NCBI GenBank assembly: GCA_036852015.1
Contig: JAANDG010000214.1
Span: 62,001-126,000, forward strand
Length of the DNA stretch: 64,000 nucleotides
Origin: Pelodera strongyloides
Lineage: Eukaryota > Nematoda > Chromadorea > Rhabditida > Rhabditidae
Reading direction: 5' to 3'
The notes under the pieces: model-generated
Told to the model about the DNA's origin: nothing
Databases searched by the model: none
The model's input: the letters and a program-made list of their open reading frames with translations, nothing else
Translations under genes and position numbers: made by a program
Part shown: in pieces, positions 41,202-55,900 of the stretch
Layout of the letters: each line of letters starts with the position of its first letter
How positions within the stretch are numbered: the first letter of the stretch is position 1

Positions 41202-44200
41202 ATGGTTCCGGCTAAAGTATTTTTGAGTCAATTCAAATTACTCGTTTGGAAGAACTGGATTCTTTTCAGAAGGGGACCGGTGCGTTTTCAAATTTAATTT
41301 CTTTGCAGAGTTTATTCAACGAATAAGTTCCGTGTAGTGGCCACAATGCCGAGAAATGATGGAGATTGAGCGAAACGTTCTTATAAAAAATAACGAACAG
41401 TTTTTTTCAGCTATGGTTATTTTTCGAAATCGTAATTCCGCTGGGAATCACACTGATGATTTTCTTTTTTATGGACGTAAGTTGGGCACCAGTGGTATCT
41501 GCATTAAATTTAACTAATTATATTCATTTGTGTCTCTTAGTACAGTCCATGGTACCCCGTAAGTCACACGAACACAATGAAAACCCAACGCAAGAGGCTA
41601 TAGTTTCGACGCATACATACACCTAGGATACAGTAATGAAGGAGAGGCCTCGTGTATTCTCAAACATTGCAACAAATAATATTTTTATCACATATTCCAA
41701 CGATCTTGATGACGGAAAAGAATATCTACCGTAGGAGAAGTAAGGTGCCTTAAGGATTGAGACCCATTCCAACATTTTTTGATTTCTCCACCTTCCATCA
41801 TTCCGGATCAACAATGTTATTCGACCATTACCCACTTATAAACCGTATTCCGGTGCCAGCGGCCACTTAACTAAAAACGTGTTGGCCGATCAGCGTGTAG
41901 AAACTGCATACAGGCGTGAGAAATGCGATAAATTATTAGGTAACGAAAACGAAGGGTCTGGTAAATTGTCTCTATGTGAATGTTACTCCAAAAATAAGAA
42001 AGAAATGTCTTCGCCGTAATTCGGGATGGAGAATTATATGGACAAAAAATATGTGTAATTCATTGTCCCTTTTATCACTTAACCAGAAAAGTAATTCGTC
42101 AACTACAATTGACCTATGGACATCACATGATCCAGTGGAGCGTGAAAACCACGCGTTATCTTTCTTTTTCGTATTCAGGCACCGAAAAGTTTTGGCGCGG
42201 GAAAGGATGAAGATCTGAAAATCAACTGGACAACAGCCAATGCACTCGATAATAAGAAAGACGAATGCGGCAATACGACAATCGGTGTAGCGTAAGTCGA
42301 TAGATAAGTGTTTCTATTTGCAATCGACAATTCCTCCCGCGTTCGATAGCAATGCCCGTTAGGCTCTTATTTTAATTGTTCTCTCTATACCGATGTTACT
42401 GGACTCACTTGAACCAATAAAGCAACAGAGCCAAACAAGTGCTTCATCTTGCTTTTGTTTTATCTAGTTTTTTTCTCACCTTGCTGCGTAGAACTGGGAT
42501 CAAACTTGTGAATGTCTCTTGCATGTGCAGCATGGCCGAAGGGGTGACTAAGAATACGGAGGGGTTAGATTTTCCACTTACAAGGTAAACACGGTGCTGG
42601 AAATATTTTCAACTTTATTGTTCAGGTTTGCTTCAAATATACCTCAGGTTGACGCGCTCTTCGGCCGTCTGAATCAGTCTTACACTCATGCAGACTTTGC
42701 GAAGTTTGCAGACAAAAAGGTAACTTGCACACCATATCCAACAATACACGGCTTTATCCACTCTTGAGGAAGGCTTTTCAGCAGCCAAGCGAGATCTATT
42801 TGCGACATTATTTGACGCAGACAATCCGTTGTCATGGCAAAAGGTAAAAAACTTGCCGGCAGTTTATCCTGAGAAGAAACCTAGAATTGTAACAAAAAGT
42901 ACAAAATTCAAACTAACCACCTATGGAACGCCCGAGCAAGCGTCATATGTATTAGAAACTTTGTAGGCGCTGATGAATGCTTTGAGTGGCCAAGAGCTGA
43001 TTACCGGCAAGGATAAGGATAAGGACGATTGCGACAGGCAAGCATCTACAGTTGCTAAAATCTTCGAAGACACTCCCATTTTATACCCGAGGACGGACTT
43101 GAGTTTCCAATTCCATCTCGTTGCCGGCTCTGTTAGAAATTAATTTTCTCCATTATATTGATTTTTTTATAGATATTTTGGCGGAATTTATTTTGAAATG
43201 TTCGACCTTGGCACTGGCAAACTTGATTTCACAGTCTTCGTCAAAAATGGAAATATTCCAAAGTTGAAAGAACAGTTAAACTCTCCAACTTACGATTTCA
43301 AAAAGGTACCAAATTTTTGAATGCAACATGCGAAAACAACCGACGGGTTGTCGACACTGATTTCTTCAGTGAAATGTACATACACACGTAGAATAGACAG
43401 CCGAAAATTGACAAACGCTCCTAAAACGCACTTGACGCATAATTATTCAATGGATGGTACAATGATGAGTGTTTGCCGTAGAGGAAGTAAACACTAATTA
43501 CAGAATGGCAACTCGGATGACCCGAGTGCCCTTTTCTTTAGTGTACATAGTAATAATATAAAACGTGCGATATAATAAACAATAACAGCACAGACGACTA
43601 CATGGTAGTTAAGCAATCATTGAGTCTGGTTAATCCACACTGGCAAGCTATATCACATATGGGCGGGAGTGGATGTTGTGATTACTAATACGCGCGGAGA
43701 ACTGTTGTAACACACAAAAGCTAAAGCAACCTAGGTGAAATTGTATATATTGCTTACATATGATTGAGAGTAGCCCTCGCATATTCCTGTAAATCTACAA
43801 TGTTTTACTTGGTGCTTCAGATTTGCATTTTCCCGTTTCATAGTTATTCATTGTGGTACTGCCTTAAAGGAAGAGGCCCATGAGAAAAAAGTTGTCCTTA
43901 ATTTACTTACACAGGATGTCCGGAATTTTATAAATGCTTCTGTGAAAACCGCATTTCTTTACACCTAGAACTCAGAGAGTTATTCCTCGGCAAACTGTTC
44001 GGTCAGGTACCGTGGTCAGAACGTTTTTACGGTTTATATCCGTTCATTTTCATCCTTTCTCTTCCAAGTATTGTTAAAACGAATGAAAATGAAATTTTTG
44101 CTCTTTTAGGGCATTACCGTATTGGAAACGCCCTGCTAATATCATATGAATGATGTTCATTCGTGTTAGCATTAATTTGAAGAGAAAGGATGAAAATCAA

Positions 44201-47200
44201 CGGATATAAACCGTAAAAAACGTTTTGACTACGGTACCTGGCCGAGCAGTTTACCGGCGAATAACTCTCTGAGTTCTAGGTGTAAAGAAGTACTGTTTTC
44301 ACAGAAGTATTTCTAAAATTCCGGACATCCTGTGTAAGTAAGTTAAGGACAACTTTTTTCTCATGGGCCTCTCCCTTTATCGAAACTTGTGCGACATTAT
44401 ATGTTCGTAATAAATGTTATGTTAAATGTTAAATTTACGACCAAGGTTCCGTGACAGCATTTTTATGGCCACGTGCGACTGCAGGTCATTTACAATAGTT
44501 TTATTTGTTTAACAGATGTTGCTATGTTTGTGATTAAAAATTTAAACTAGCTTGAGAATTTGTGGTTCCTGCATCTTTTTGACGCACCGAAGTTTTAGAA
44601 TTGTAGCTATTGTTGCATACTCACGTTCATTTCTTGCAGGAGCTAACTCAATCCCAATACATTAAAAACGGATATGTGGGAATGCAAGTGATGTCAATAT
44701 CCTTCTTTTTTGTAAGTTTCCGTTTTTTGTATGTTCTTCTACGCCGATCGAAGCAGAAAACGAACGAAGAGACGTGGCAACCTGGGCAACCTGGATGAGC
44801 AGCAATTCCAAAATATACTGCCCGGCACCAACCCTGGCATAAAACACCTGGGTAAGGCTTATTGGGCAAGACACCGTTAGAATATCCTGGAACACCGGAC
44901 ATCACCATGGAATATGTACCTGGGCAACCGTGGAATGGGTGGAATACATAGGCCACCATGGAATACTATGGACAACCATGGAATACCCTGGGCAACCATG
45001 GAATACCGGAGATATTATGGGCACCACGAAATACTCTGTACTTCTCGTTTCCTTAATTAAGTAGAGCGTTTATTTGTTAGAAAAAAAAACATTATTTGGC
45101 GAAGATGGCAAAGAACTGTTTCATTACCCCTGCCTCCCTAATGCATCCATACTGCATATAAGCCCCCTCCCCTGTTGAACCCTGACCGTGACTCCAGCAA
45201 CGATATACGATGCTGATGGATACCCGGCAATGCGGAAACAGTCTTGCGTAAGCCCGACCAAACCAGGCGCCGTACAAGATATAGTATGTACATTTGTCCC
45301 TTACTGCATGGGAATGATTCACGTGAAAGGTGGACGTATCCCGGTGCTTTTTCGTAGTTTACCAACAAAACATGCCTTTTCAATGAAAAATCTTGACAGA
45401 AGTAAACGTTCGCGAAACCGGACCCTGCATAAGCGGATTTTTACAAGACCCATGACTGCTTTTTAAGGAGGAGAAGAAAGTTCCGCGTCCCACGAATGTG
45501 AGTAGTGGACCGTTCTACCCGAATCTAAGGATGTTGGCAATTCCAACGCATAATACTGACCCATTCCTCGTGCGTTTCTATTTCGTATTACAGATTGTTG
45601 ACAAAAAAAAAGATATCATGAAGGAAAGACATCGGTAATTATATTTGCATGCCGAATCGTGCCCTAGCCAAAACGGCACGACGGCCACGGGCTATCAACA
45701 TTTATTGCGCATTGCAATATTAAAACGAAGTATTTTATAATATCGCAAGCACGAACCTCTTGCTGTTCAAAATCACCGTAGAGAGAGAGAACGCATCTAG
45801 ATGGACCCATAGTGCAAACACGTAATTTCGTGTTTCTAACGCTCGCCTGTAGAAACTTTCTGATAGAAGAATGGGAATACTGTTGGGATTGTTTATATTA
45901 CAATTAGCAGTTAACTTTCAAGTGAATGTTGTAAATTCAATTTTTTTTAACGTATAATAGAGAGTGAAAAAATACTTTGCGGGCCCGCTGAAAGCGCAAA
46001 ATGGAGAGATTTCTTTGCAGTTCGCCGGAGTCATTTACCTCCTTCTCATCCCTATGACTTTGCGTTCCTCCAGTCTTATTGTCGCAGAGCAGCTGGGCGG
46101 ACATCGCGTACGTTCACATCATCTATTATTTTGGGAATACTCATAATAAAACTGCATTTCATAATATCATACTTTTTTATTCGTGGATCTTCTGAAAAAC
46201 GATTTTTTTCACACCGTTTCTGCACCTATTCGGTTCTGCTTTGTGGGTATGTCCGAAAAACAAAGTTGTTGAAAAAATGTCCGCCGTGCGCATCCTTTTT
46301 TTTGCGAGAAACACCTCCAAAGAAAACGTTGCGGCGCGCAATTGTTGAGTTTCGCTGTATCTTCATTGTGTTTATTGTGTTATTTTACTCGTGGTTTCGA
46401 GCACACTCAAAGTTTCGTTTAAAGGGACAGACCCGTCAAATTAAACCTATATTTACGATACGTTCATAAGGATTATAAAGCATTTTTATTTCAATATGTA
46501 GAAACCAAATTTCACCTACATTCACTATGGGAAACTTTTTCCGATGCGCTCATCGTATATTCATATCGTAAAACTGCAGATTTCAAAGCTGTCTATGCAA
46601 ATTTATCGTGAAGTTAGAATGCGATCAAAATTTGCATATACATCTTTGAAATTTGCATATACAGTTGTACGGTATACATATACGATGAGCGCATCGGAAA
46701 AAGTTTCCCATGGTGAATGTAGGTGAAATTCGGTTTTTATATATTGTAATAGAAGTGCTTTATATTAATTATGAAAATATTGTAAATATAGGTTTAATTT
46801 GACGGGCCTGTCCCCTTAACATTATTTCCTATATATTTAGGAATTGCTGAACATCATGGGTATGGGAACTTCGGTCTTCTTCACTTCACATTTCGTCTTC
46901 ATATGGATAAAAGCTGTCTTCGTGATCATTTTTACGCTTTGCTGTATTATCATCCGTACCGGGGAGGTATGTGGCGTTTGCGTTAAAATAAAATAAAACA
47001 TCAGTGGGCAAATTATAGGGATTGATGAGAACGAAAAGTAGCGTTTTTGCCCAAGCATGAAACCGCTTGGCAAAGACACAAACGTGGTCATAAGTATGAT
47101 AATCATGTAGGACATGTTGCTGATACATGAATTGCTTTAGTACGTTAGTTCTGTGCTACTGATTTTGACTGGACTTTTATATACGATCGATTATGTGATC

Positions 47201-49967
47201 TTTATTGGACTATGTGCGGCCATCACGCCTTTCGCAGAGGCAGCATTATTGGGTCTGCGTTTTATTATTATTATTAATTATTATTAATTATTATTAATTA
47301 TTATTAATTATTATTAATTATTATTAATTATTATTAATTATTATCAATTATTATCAATTATTATTAATTATTACTAATTATTATTAAATATTATTAATTA
47401 TTATTAAATATTATTAATAAAAAAAACAGCCGCTGGTGTAGTGGCTAGCGCTGCTACTCACCACACACACGACCCGGTCAATTCCCGCGGCTGGTTGCAC
47501 CTACCGGATAGTAAAAACGGTACCAGGTGAAATCTTGGGAAGGTTTCTTGGATCAGGGCTGGCACCCATTGCGTAATCAAAGATGGCCTACTCTCTGGAG
47601 CCCACTTCTTCGGTAGACCAGAGCGGTCTGCAGGGGGCCCTTCGGGGCCCTGAAGAACGGTCCTAGCCTTAAAGGAGGAGGCTCACGAGTTTTAAGTGTT
47701 CAATTCCTTTCCTTTTTTTTTCGAAAAACATGGTAAATAATCACCAATAACATACATAGCCAAGCACGGAAATACACTTTAAAGAAATTATTTAATTTAA
47801 GAAATAAATTTAATTAAAAAAAAACGACCGTGTGCTTTTAAAACCACCAGTAAAAAGCAAATATGCACGCAGTGTGCATAACAGTAAAACAGGTGTGCCT
47901 TTCTTTTGCACTACAAAGTACACAGGCCGTTGGAGTGCACTATTTTCAGCAACATATTAGCAGGGTCCCCCAGCGTTAGCCCGGCCATCTGCAATGTGGC
48001 TGTTTTTGGCCCCCTCTGTATGTTGTTTGTCGACTTCAAGAAGGCGTTCGATTCGGTTGAGAAGCAGGCGGTCCCCAATGCTCTGAAACATCACGCAGTG
48101 CCAGAGAGATACGTGTCTATGATAGACGAGCTGTATACCCAGTGCGCCACGGACATCCAACTCCTTCATACTCCAGTTACGGTGCCCGTTGAGCGCGGAG
48201 TCAAACAAGGGGATGTCATTTCACCCACCCTGTTTTCTGCTTCTCTGGAATGTGCTTTGAGAGACGCCAACATGTCCGGTGGTTATGACATTGACGGCGA
48301 AACACTACAGTTCTTACTGTTTGCCGACGATGTGGTTCTTATAGCCAAAGACCCATGTACACTGCAGAAAAACCTAGACGAACTAATTCGAGTAACGTCG
48401 CTAATCGGTCTTGAGGCCCATCCAGGCAAGACGCAGTGGATGGCTAACGATCATTGTCCAAACGGCGGTGCAGATATACGCATTGGCAACAGCACGCTCG
48501 AAAAGGTCGGGAAGTATGTCTACCTTGGACGCGAGGTTAACCCCAGCAACAGCCTCACCGCCGAACTCTCTCGGCGTAAACAGTCTGGGTGGAAGGCTTT
48601 CTGGAAGCTACGAGATGTACTCACCACGTGAAACTGTCAAAAGAAGTGAAAGCCAAGGTGTTTAACACGCATGTGCTGCCAGCAATGACCTATGCTTCCG
48701 AAACTTGGTGCACGACAAAGAAAGACGAAGAATCTTTACTTGTCACCCAGAGAGCCATGGAGCGTAAGATGGTAGGCACGCGTCTCCGGGATCGTATGTC
48801 AAACGTCACACTTCGAGAAAAGTCCGGCGTAGATGATATAATTGATAGGATATACAGCTCGAAACATCGATGGGCTGGTCATGTCATTCGTAGAAATGAC
48901 AATCGATGGACCACTCGGGTCACAGAATGGCGTCCCCGCGATTACAAGCGTCCTCAAGGGCGACCGCCAACGAGATGGGCAGACCCGATGGTTAAATCAT
49001 TTGGACGTGCATGGAATCGCATCGCAAGATGCAGGTCTTCATGGCGTAGTTGCGACCTGCGCTGTTGGCGAGCCAACAGCTGATATAGCGGTCTTCAAGG
49101 TATTCAAGGTAAGGTAATCGAACACTTAAAACTCGTGAGCCTCCTCCTTTAACCTTTTAATTATTATGATTTATTACTATTAATTATTATTAATTATTAT
49201 TGATTATGAATTATTTCACTATCATTAATTATTATTAATCATAATTATTCATTATCATTATTATTATTTATTATTATTATTATTATTATTTATTATTTAT
49301 TATTTTTAATTATTAGTAATTCTTATTAATTCTTATTAAATAAATAAATATTAAATAAATAATAAATTATTGTTATTTATAATAATATAATAATAAAATA
49401 CTAGTATTTATTTTATTTATTATTTTAGTGCCTTTGATCTTGTCAAGCGTCGCCATCGTGCAAATACGGTTGTTTGGCTACGGCCGTGGTGTTTTGGGCA
49501 ACATGGCTTGCAGTTTGGACTTCAATTACGCATTCACGAATGCTGTTTACATTGCAGTGGACAGCTTTCAGCGAAGTATGTGACGGCGGGCTGGTGCCTA
49601 CGCAATATTTAAATTATACTATTTTTTCTGAATTGTGCTCATTGCACAAATAGACAATATGGAGTGTGGACAATATAATTGCCGATTCCAATTGTTGTAT
49701 CTAAACAATAACATTCCCATGTAATAGGAATGTTATGTCAAAGTATAAATATATTGTTCTTCTCGTGAGCCTAACTCTTTAAAAAAATTATATGTTGTAG
49801 AAAAGCACCTTGGTTTTGGGGAAATGTTTGCTAACACCAAAACGGAAAACGCCTTTGGTATCCATTTTGTCATGTTATTGGTTGATGGAGTTTGGATGTA
49901 TGGTCTGATGCGCGGGATTGATTCACTGAGACAAAACTTCTACCTGGACAGCTTGTTCTTCTGGAGG
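41202..49967 (+). CDS. Gene B, TMD1 and full first extracellular domain
   Basis: After the TM1 exon, six exons encode an ECD1 with Asp/Lys/Asn-rich sequence (SFGAGKDEDLKINWTTANAL, GRLNQSYTHADFAKFADKK, GFSAAKRDLFATLFDADN). It includes potential N-glycosylation sites (N-W-T, N-Q-S, N-T-T). The domain continues through FGGIYFEMFDLGTGKLDF, and after the RMLAIPTHNTDPF exon the TM2-TM6 exons follow. Exons from 46021 onward have the same lengths as in gene A (87, 126, 112, 147, 167). Confidence 0.82.
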
Positions 49968-52900
49968 GTTAGTAATAAGTCTACATGCATGCACCTATTA
50001 GCAAACTTCATGCGTCAACACCAGTCACGAAGTTTAAAGGTGACCAGATTTGACGAAAATGACGGTAAGGGCTGGCTTTAGTTTTCTCGGAAGTATAGTT
50101 CCTTCAGAATAGTTTATATACGTTGTCGCCAAAAATAGTTCTGCACGGCAATTCCCAGTCCGTTTTCGAAATCCGAATTTCCTTTTTTTGACCTCTGGCG
50201 GCGTTTTAAATTTGACACAATTATCCAATTGCTTCATAGTGACGCGGGCACCGTTTTGTCGGGGGGTGGGGGGTGACCCGAGAATGAGTGTAAACGTGTG
50301 TTTTTGGGGCCCGTATGATTTTGGATATAGTCTGTATATATGTATACCTAGTTGAGTTTGAAGCCATCAGCAAAAGGTATGCAATCTTATTTTGTCACAC
50401 ATTGGAGACATATTTGACTGAATGCTATCCGAATCAACTGAAGATATGTAGAATATTGTATTTGAAGAATGTTTTCCTTGTACTGCGGTAGCAGGTAGCG
50501 ACTCACTGGAAACATAGCATACTTGATTATGTTTTAAGAAACAGAAAATCGATATGGTTGGCGACTTGAAGTTGGAAGACCTCGCTCAGAATCATGAAAA
50601 AGATCCGGGCAGGGAAAACACTCCGGCTGACATAAAATTGAACAACGTAGTCAAGGTTTGCTTTACATGCACACATTTTATGTGTTAATAAATATTTAAA
50701 TATATTAAACATGGCTAGCTAAATCACCTTGTCACGTAGCAATCTGTTTTTTGTTCGTTTTGCATTTATAAACCAAGCAAAAACTGAAGAGCTATTAACA
50801 CCATTGAATGAGTGCTCGCCCTCCTAACCATGATCACCCAAAGCGAGTAATTATAATAGTTTATTCATCACATGTATCGAAAAGACACACATAATCAAAC
50901 TGATACCCTAAGACGAACATGCTTCACGACAGTTTGTACTCGCAAGGGACCAAACTACATATCACAATTAAGTAATTCAAGATTCAAAATAGCAAGGCAC
51001 GTAACTAATAACGTATGTAAAAAGGTGTGTAGATGTTTTCAGATTTACAAAAATGGCTTTCTTGCCGTTCGGAAGTTGGACCTCTCCGCCCATCGAGATC
51101 AGGTCCGAACCCTCTTATGGTTAGGTTAGCCGTTGTAGCACAAGCACCTTTCAAATCTTTGCCATTGGTTATATTATACCAAAGAATCGCCACGCAACCT
51201 CACATTTGCGGAAAAAAAAACATAGTTTAGGTTACTTGCCTGTTGGGTCACAATGGAGCAGGAAAATCGACTGCTTTTAAAATGATCACTGGCATTACAC
51301 AACAAACCACGGGCGAAGTCTACGTAAATAAAGAGGAGAGAATTGGATATTGTCCGCAGCACAATGTCCTTTATGACAATATGACTGTCTGGGAACATCT
51401 GTTGCTATTTATAAAAATGAAAGGGTAAGCAGCTTAAAAAAAGGTTACGTAGTGGATATGAGGTAATGCAAACGATTTCATTTTTTTTTGGCAGAGAAAA
51501 TATTTTCTGTGCACTCCAATAATCTTCACAAAACGCGAAAGCCTATTTTTAGGTTTACAGAAAATATTAACGATGAACTGGGACAGATACTTGCTGACTT
51601 GAAATTGGCAGACAAAGCGAACGCTGTAAGCCGTTACCGTTCAGTCTATATTCTCTCTAACGTTCTATATTCTCAGACTCTCTAAAATGTTATTGAGGAT
51701 ATTATTGAGGATTGTTGCGTAGCTTCTTCAGAAAGCGAAAGTGCTATCCGGAGGCCAAAAGAGAAAACTCAGCTTAGGAATGGCGTTGGTTGGAAATCCC
51801 CGGGTACTTTCTTTTCGTCAATCTAAATTCTCCGTTTTGCATTAGATGTAATTGAATATAGAAAAATATACGTGAGAAAAGCACTTTAATAAAACCAATT
51901 TATTTGGAACCAGACGGCGAATGCCGCCTGAGAATTCTTTTCAATTCTACGTAGGCAAAATTTCGATATAATTATATGAAAAGTCTCTCTCAAGTCTTTC
52001 AAAGTTTATTTAATGATAGACCCTTGCGTTTTTGTTGGAGTGTTGCGAAAATTTGTTGGTACCAAATAAACCGATCATAGTCACACTACTTCCTTGTAAT
52101 TAGATTTGCTCTGCTTGGCGGCAGCATGCTCATTTTCAGACTACTACCTCCCATTCATAAGACAACTGGCGCACCGTACCTGCAGCCTGTAGGGCAACGC
52201 TACCACATAAGGGAAATGACGTTTTAATTATTGGTGTTCAGAGATTCTTGCGTCAGCCAGCGAATGTTTAAAAGGGATCGTGTTTCTTTTCGTATCTTGA
52301 GACCTAGCAGAGCAATTGTTACGCTAGCTAGAGCTTTGAAATACTTTATAGGTGGTTCTTCTCGATGAGCCCACTGCCGGAATGGATGTTGAAGCGCGAG
52401 ATTTTGTTACGCTTTTCCTGGAGAAATACAAACGAGGAAGGTGTGTTCATTCTACCTGATGATATTCGTCGAGAATGGTACAGTATACCGATCATACAGC
52501 ACAAAAAATATCATTCTCTTGCATTGACATCTCTTATTGTGTGTCTTCCCGAGGGCGTCTGGCTGTATGGCAGATATTTAAAGGAGGACGCTCACAAGAA
52601 CGAAGAGTAACTTTCCTAAAACGCCCTTTTATTGATTAACTAATGGATTAGTTTCTTTTGTTGAAAGTTGGCCGCAACCCCCTTTATTGGGGGTTGACAT
52701 GAATCACTTCTCTTGAATGCAGTGCGCGACTCAGCCCTAAGCGATGTTGTGGGAGTGGCGGCTCAGCGCAGGAAGTGGTCGGTTCGCTAACTGCGCAATA
52801 TTGATCCGGCGCTATGAGCAAGTGTATCACTACATTTTTTTGTCTAAGAAGAACGTCTGGGGCACCGCACAGTTGACAATCAAGGATTCTTAATTCTTCT

Positions 52901-55900
52901 TTCTTCATCCAGCAGCAAGCTCCTGAGGCATGGTTGGTCACTGCGCGTTTTACATGCGTGATCGTTAGGCATTCACTTGCACGGTTGGTACTTCAACGCC
53001 AAATTGAGACGTTACTCGAATGGTTGGGACTTGGGACTTCAAAGCCAATTTTTGACGTTACTCGAAGGAGATTATTGATTACACATTGTTTGTAAAAGGA
53101 TCTATTTTCGGCAAATCAGCGGGCCCTGTATTGTTTAGTCATTGATATTATTGTTATATCCACTCGTAGCTGCCTTCCATATCTTATTATTTAAGGGAGA
53201 AGAGTTTTTTCCTTGTACTATTTTGTTTGTATGCACGGAACATAAACTTTGCTAACTACCAGTCGAAATTGATCACACAAAATCCTTGTCTGTCATCGCG
53301 CGGGACTCAAACCCACCAAACAACTCCACATCCCGATGAACAGTCGAACGTTCTACCTGTTGAGCTATGCTAGCTTATGAGACGAGTATCTCTTTGCTCA
53401 ATGTAGGGGCATTCCCAATAGCAAATTTGCTTCTTACCATGAGATCATACTACACAGACACAGGATCAGTTATGTAGATAGTGTTGCTCTTCATAGGCAT
53501 TTATGCCAGTCTCTGAACCTGCGATGATTGGGAGACGCACGGGTCGCGAGCGGAAAGAACGCCAGCGATCCTCTCTAAGGGCGCAAAAGTTGACTGTTAC
53601 CCTAAACAGTCAGAGGCACGACAGCACCTCCTAAGCGCGGATCACGGTTGTCAGTACCGTTGGCTTAAAACTCTCCGGCCCGTGAGAGGCTGAAGAAACG
53701 TCGAGAAGAGGCCGTCAGCGTCGCAAAGTGGAAGGATTCCCCCGGCATGGAAAGGAAAGTAGCAGCGAGACTGGTGCCCCTGCTTCCTGTGGACCTAAGA
53801 CCCATAGGATCGACTCCTCAAACTCTCCCAGTTCCTTGAATAATAAATAGATTTCGGTCATTGTTGTTGTAATCATCGGTTGAACCCAGTTCAATTAGAG
53901 CTCGGTCATTGTTTTTGTTGTTGTCGTTTGAACCTCGTTTGTTGGTAATAGGTATCGAGCTCTGAGGGAGATTGCTGCCTTCAGAAGTTAGCATGACCAA
54001 AGTTGCTGTTGGACTTGACCAAAACGGTGACGTAAACTGGGGCCGAAACACTTTCTACCGACCATCTTGCAGTTAACGACCCGATGGGCGTCGTAGAAAA
54101 GAACATACTACAAGAACTATAAGACTATAAGAATAAGATCTATAACATGTCATCGACATACAATCCCATGTCATGGCGTGACAATGACAATTTATCAAAA
54201 AATTTCGTAGCACAAGTGGAGCTAAAACCATATAAATGTTAAATACATGCACCGATAAATAAATGCACTGATAAATACATGCAGATGACAAGATGCACTC
54301 ATATTTTTTAGATCAATCCTAATCACTACACATTATTTGGACGAGGCGGAGGAACTAGGCGACTGGATCTACATTATGTTTGATGGAGTGGTGTTCACAA
54401 GTGGATCGGTTGATTACCTCATTGACAAGTTTGTTTTATCGATCAAGCAATAACAGAGGCTGTGCAAATATCTACACTTTTGATGTAGTTTGAGTACTGG
54501 GGCACAGCTCGCCCCTATACTAGATTCTGCTACTGTACGCGCCCCTCTTTTTGAAACAGCTTGTCTCCATTTGTTTCAAAAGGAGGTGACAGACAACGAG
54601 AGTGAGGGCGCTGTGCCATGCTAGCGCACTGCTTCCGACGATTACGACGTTCATTTTCAACTAGGTATGGCAGTGGAACAGTCCTTCGATTTCTTACTGA
54701 AGATGGGAAGAATCCAGAAGCACTCGGCACCAATGTGACACAAGTACACATGTTTTCTCTTTCCAAGAAAAAATTCAAATGAAAGGGAATTAAGGAGTCC
54801 TCAGTTTCTTTGATCTTCGTGTGTTTTCCTTATCTAGCTGATATTCTTTTTGTTAACCCGAATTATGCCTGGTATATTGTATGGCACATTGTACATTGTT
54901 ATCTTGAAAATTTTAGTTAAGGACAAATTCAGACAACGAAAAAAACTTCCCTTCCCGAATGACTATTACTAGCTACTAAAATATTCATAGTAACGATTGT
55001 GATTGTGAGATATGGCTAACAATAAGGCATAATGGACTTAAGCTTTTTTTTCAGATAGCACAACAAACAATCGGCACTAAAGTCACGAACAAAATTTTCG
55101 AGAAAACTGTAAGATTTTTACTTCTTCTATAGTTCTTCTAGGATGCAACGGAACTTCAGAACTGTTCACGGGGCTGTTCATTTTTTCAGGTTGCGGTATC
55201 TGTGGCCAATACGGGGCTTTTCCGTGACTGGCACGCTAACTTTGTGAGACTTCTCGCGGTAAGTCTGTGATTTGTAAAGAAACAAAATTGAGGCCACAGG
55301 CAGCTCCAATCTTTGAGCTTGTTTCTAGCAGATGTTGCCGGAAACTTCAATGTTTGATTTAAGGCCATTGAAACAAGAAAGGAGTCTCTCGGTTATCAGT
55401 CTTTTGGAATTGAACGGAACTCTTTGGAAAGCGTTTTCTTCAGGTTCTTTGAAATAGTTCTTGCTCTTATTTTTATTTGTTTTGCAACGGCTTGTACACA
55501 TGGTTAAAGGGTCACCAGTAATTCACCTCGTTTTGTGCCCTTTATTTTGTCTGTACACAGGTAAGCTTTAAAAAATACCAAGTTTCCTAGCGGAGAGACT
55601 GGCTATGGTGAGGAAAAAACGAGGGTAACGATGTAAACCGTTTATTTACATGAGCTGAAAAGAAGCTGTATATACGGAATGTGTGCGTGGCGTATCGTTC
55701 GGGCCGAACTGGGTTAAAGATGCTCAAGGTGCACACGGTCCCTTGTTAGTATGATGGTGTGCTTACCGCACCAACATCTTAGGGTAACTTTTACGAGTTT
55801 CCTAGCGGAGAGACTGGCTATGGTGAGGAAAAAACGAGGGTAACGATGTAAACCGTTTATTTACATGAGCTGAAAAGAAGCTGTATATACGGAATGTGTG

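Noticed and set aside
45092..45466. Overlapping 76-92-codon frames on both strands
   Set aside because: No homology-like motifs, no exon match to gene A, and no splice phase consistent with gene B.
53860..54291. Asn-rich and hydrophobic minus-strand frames in a gene B intron
   Set aside because: They come from low-complexity AAC/GTT-rich intron sequence and lack splice or family support.
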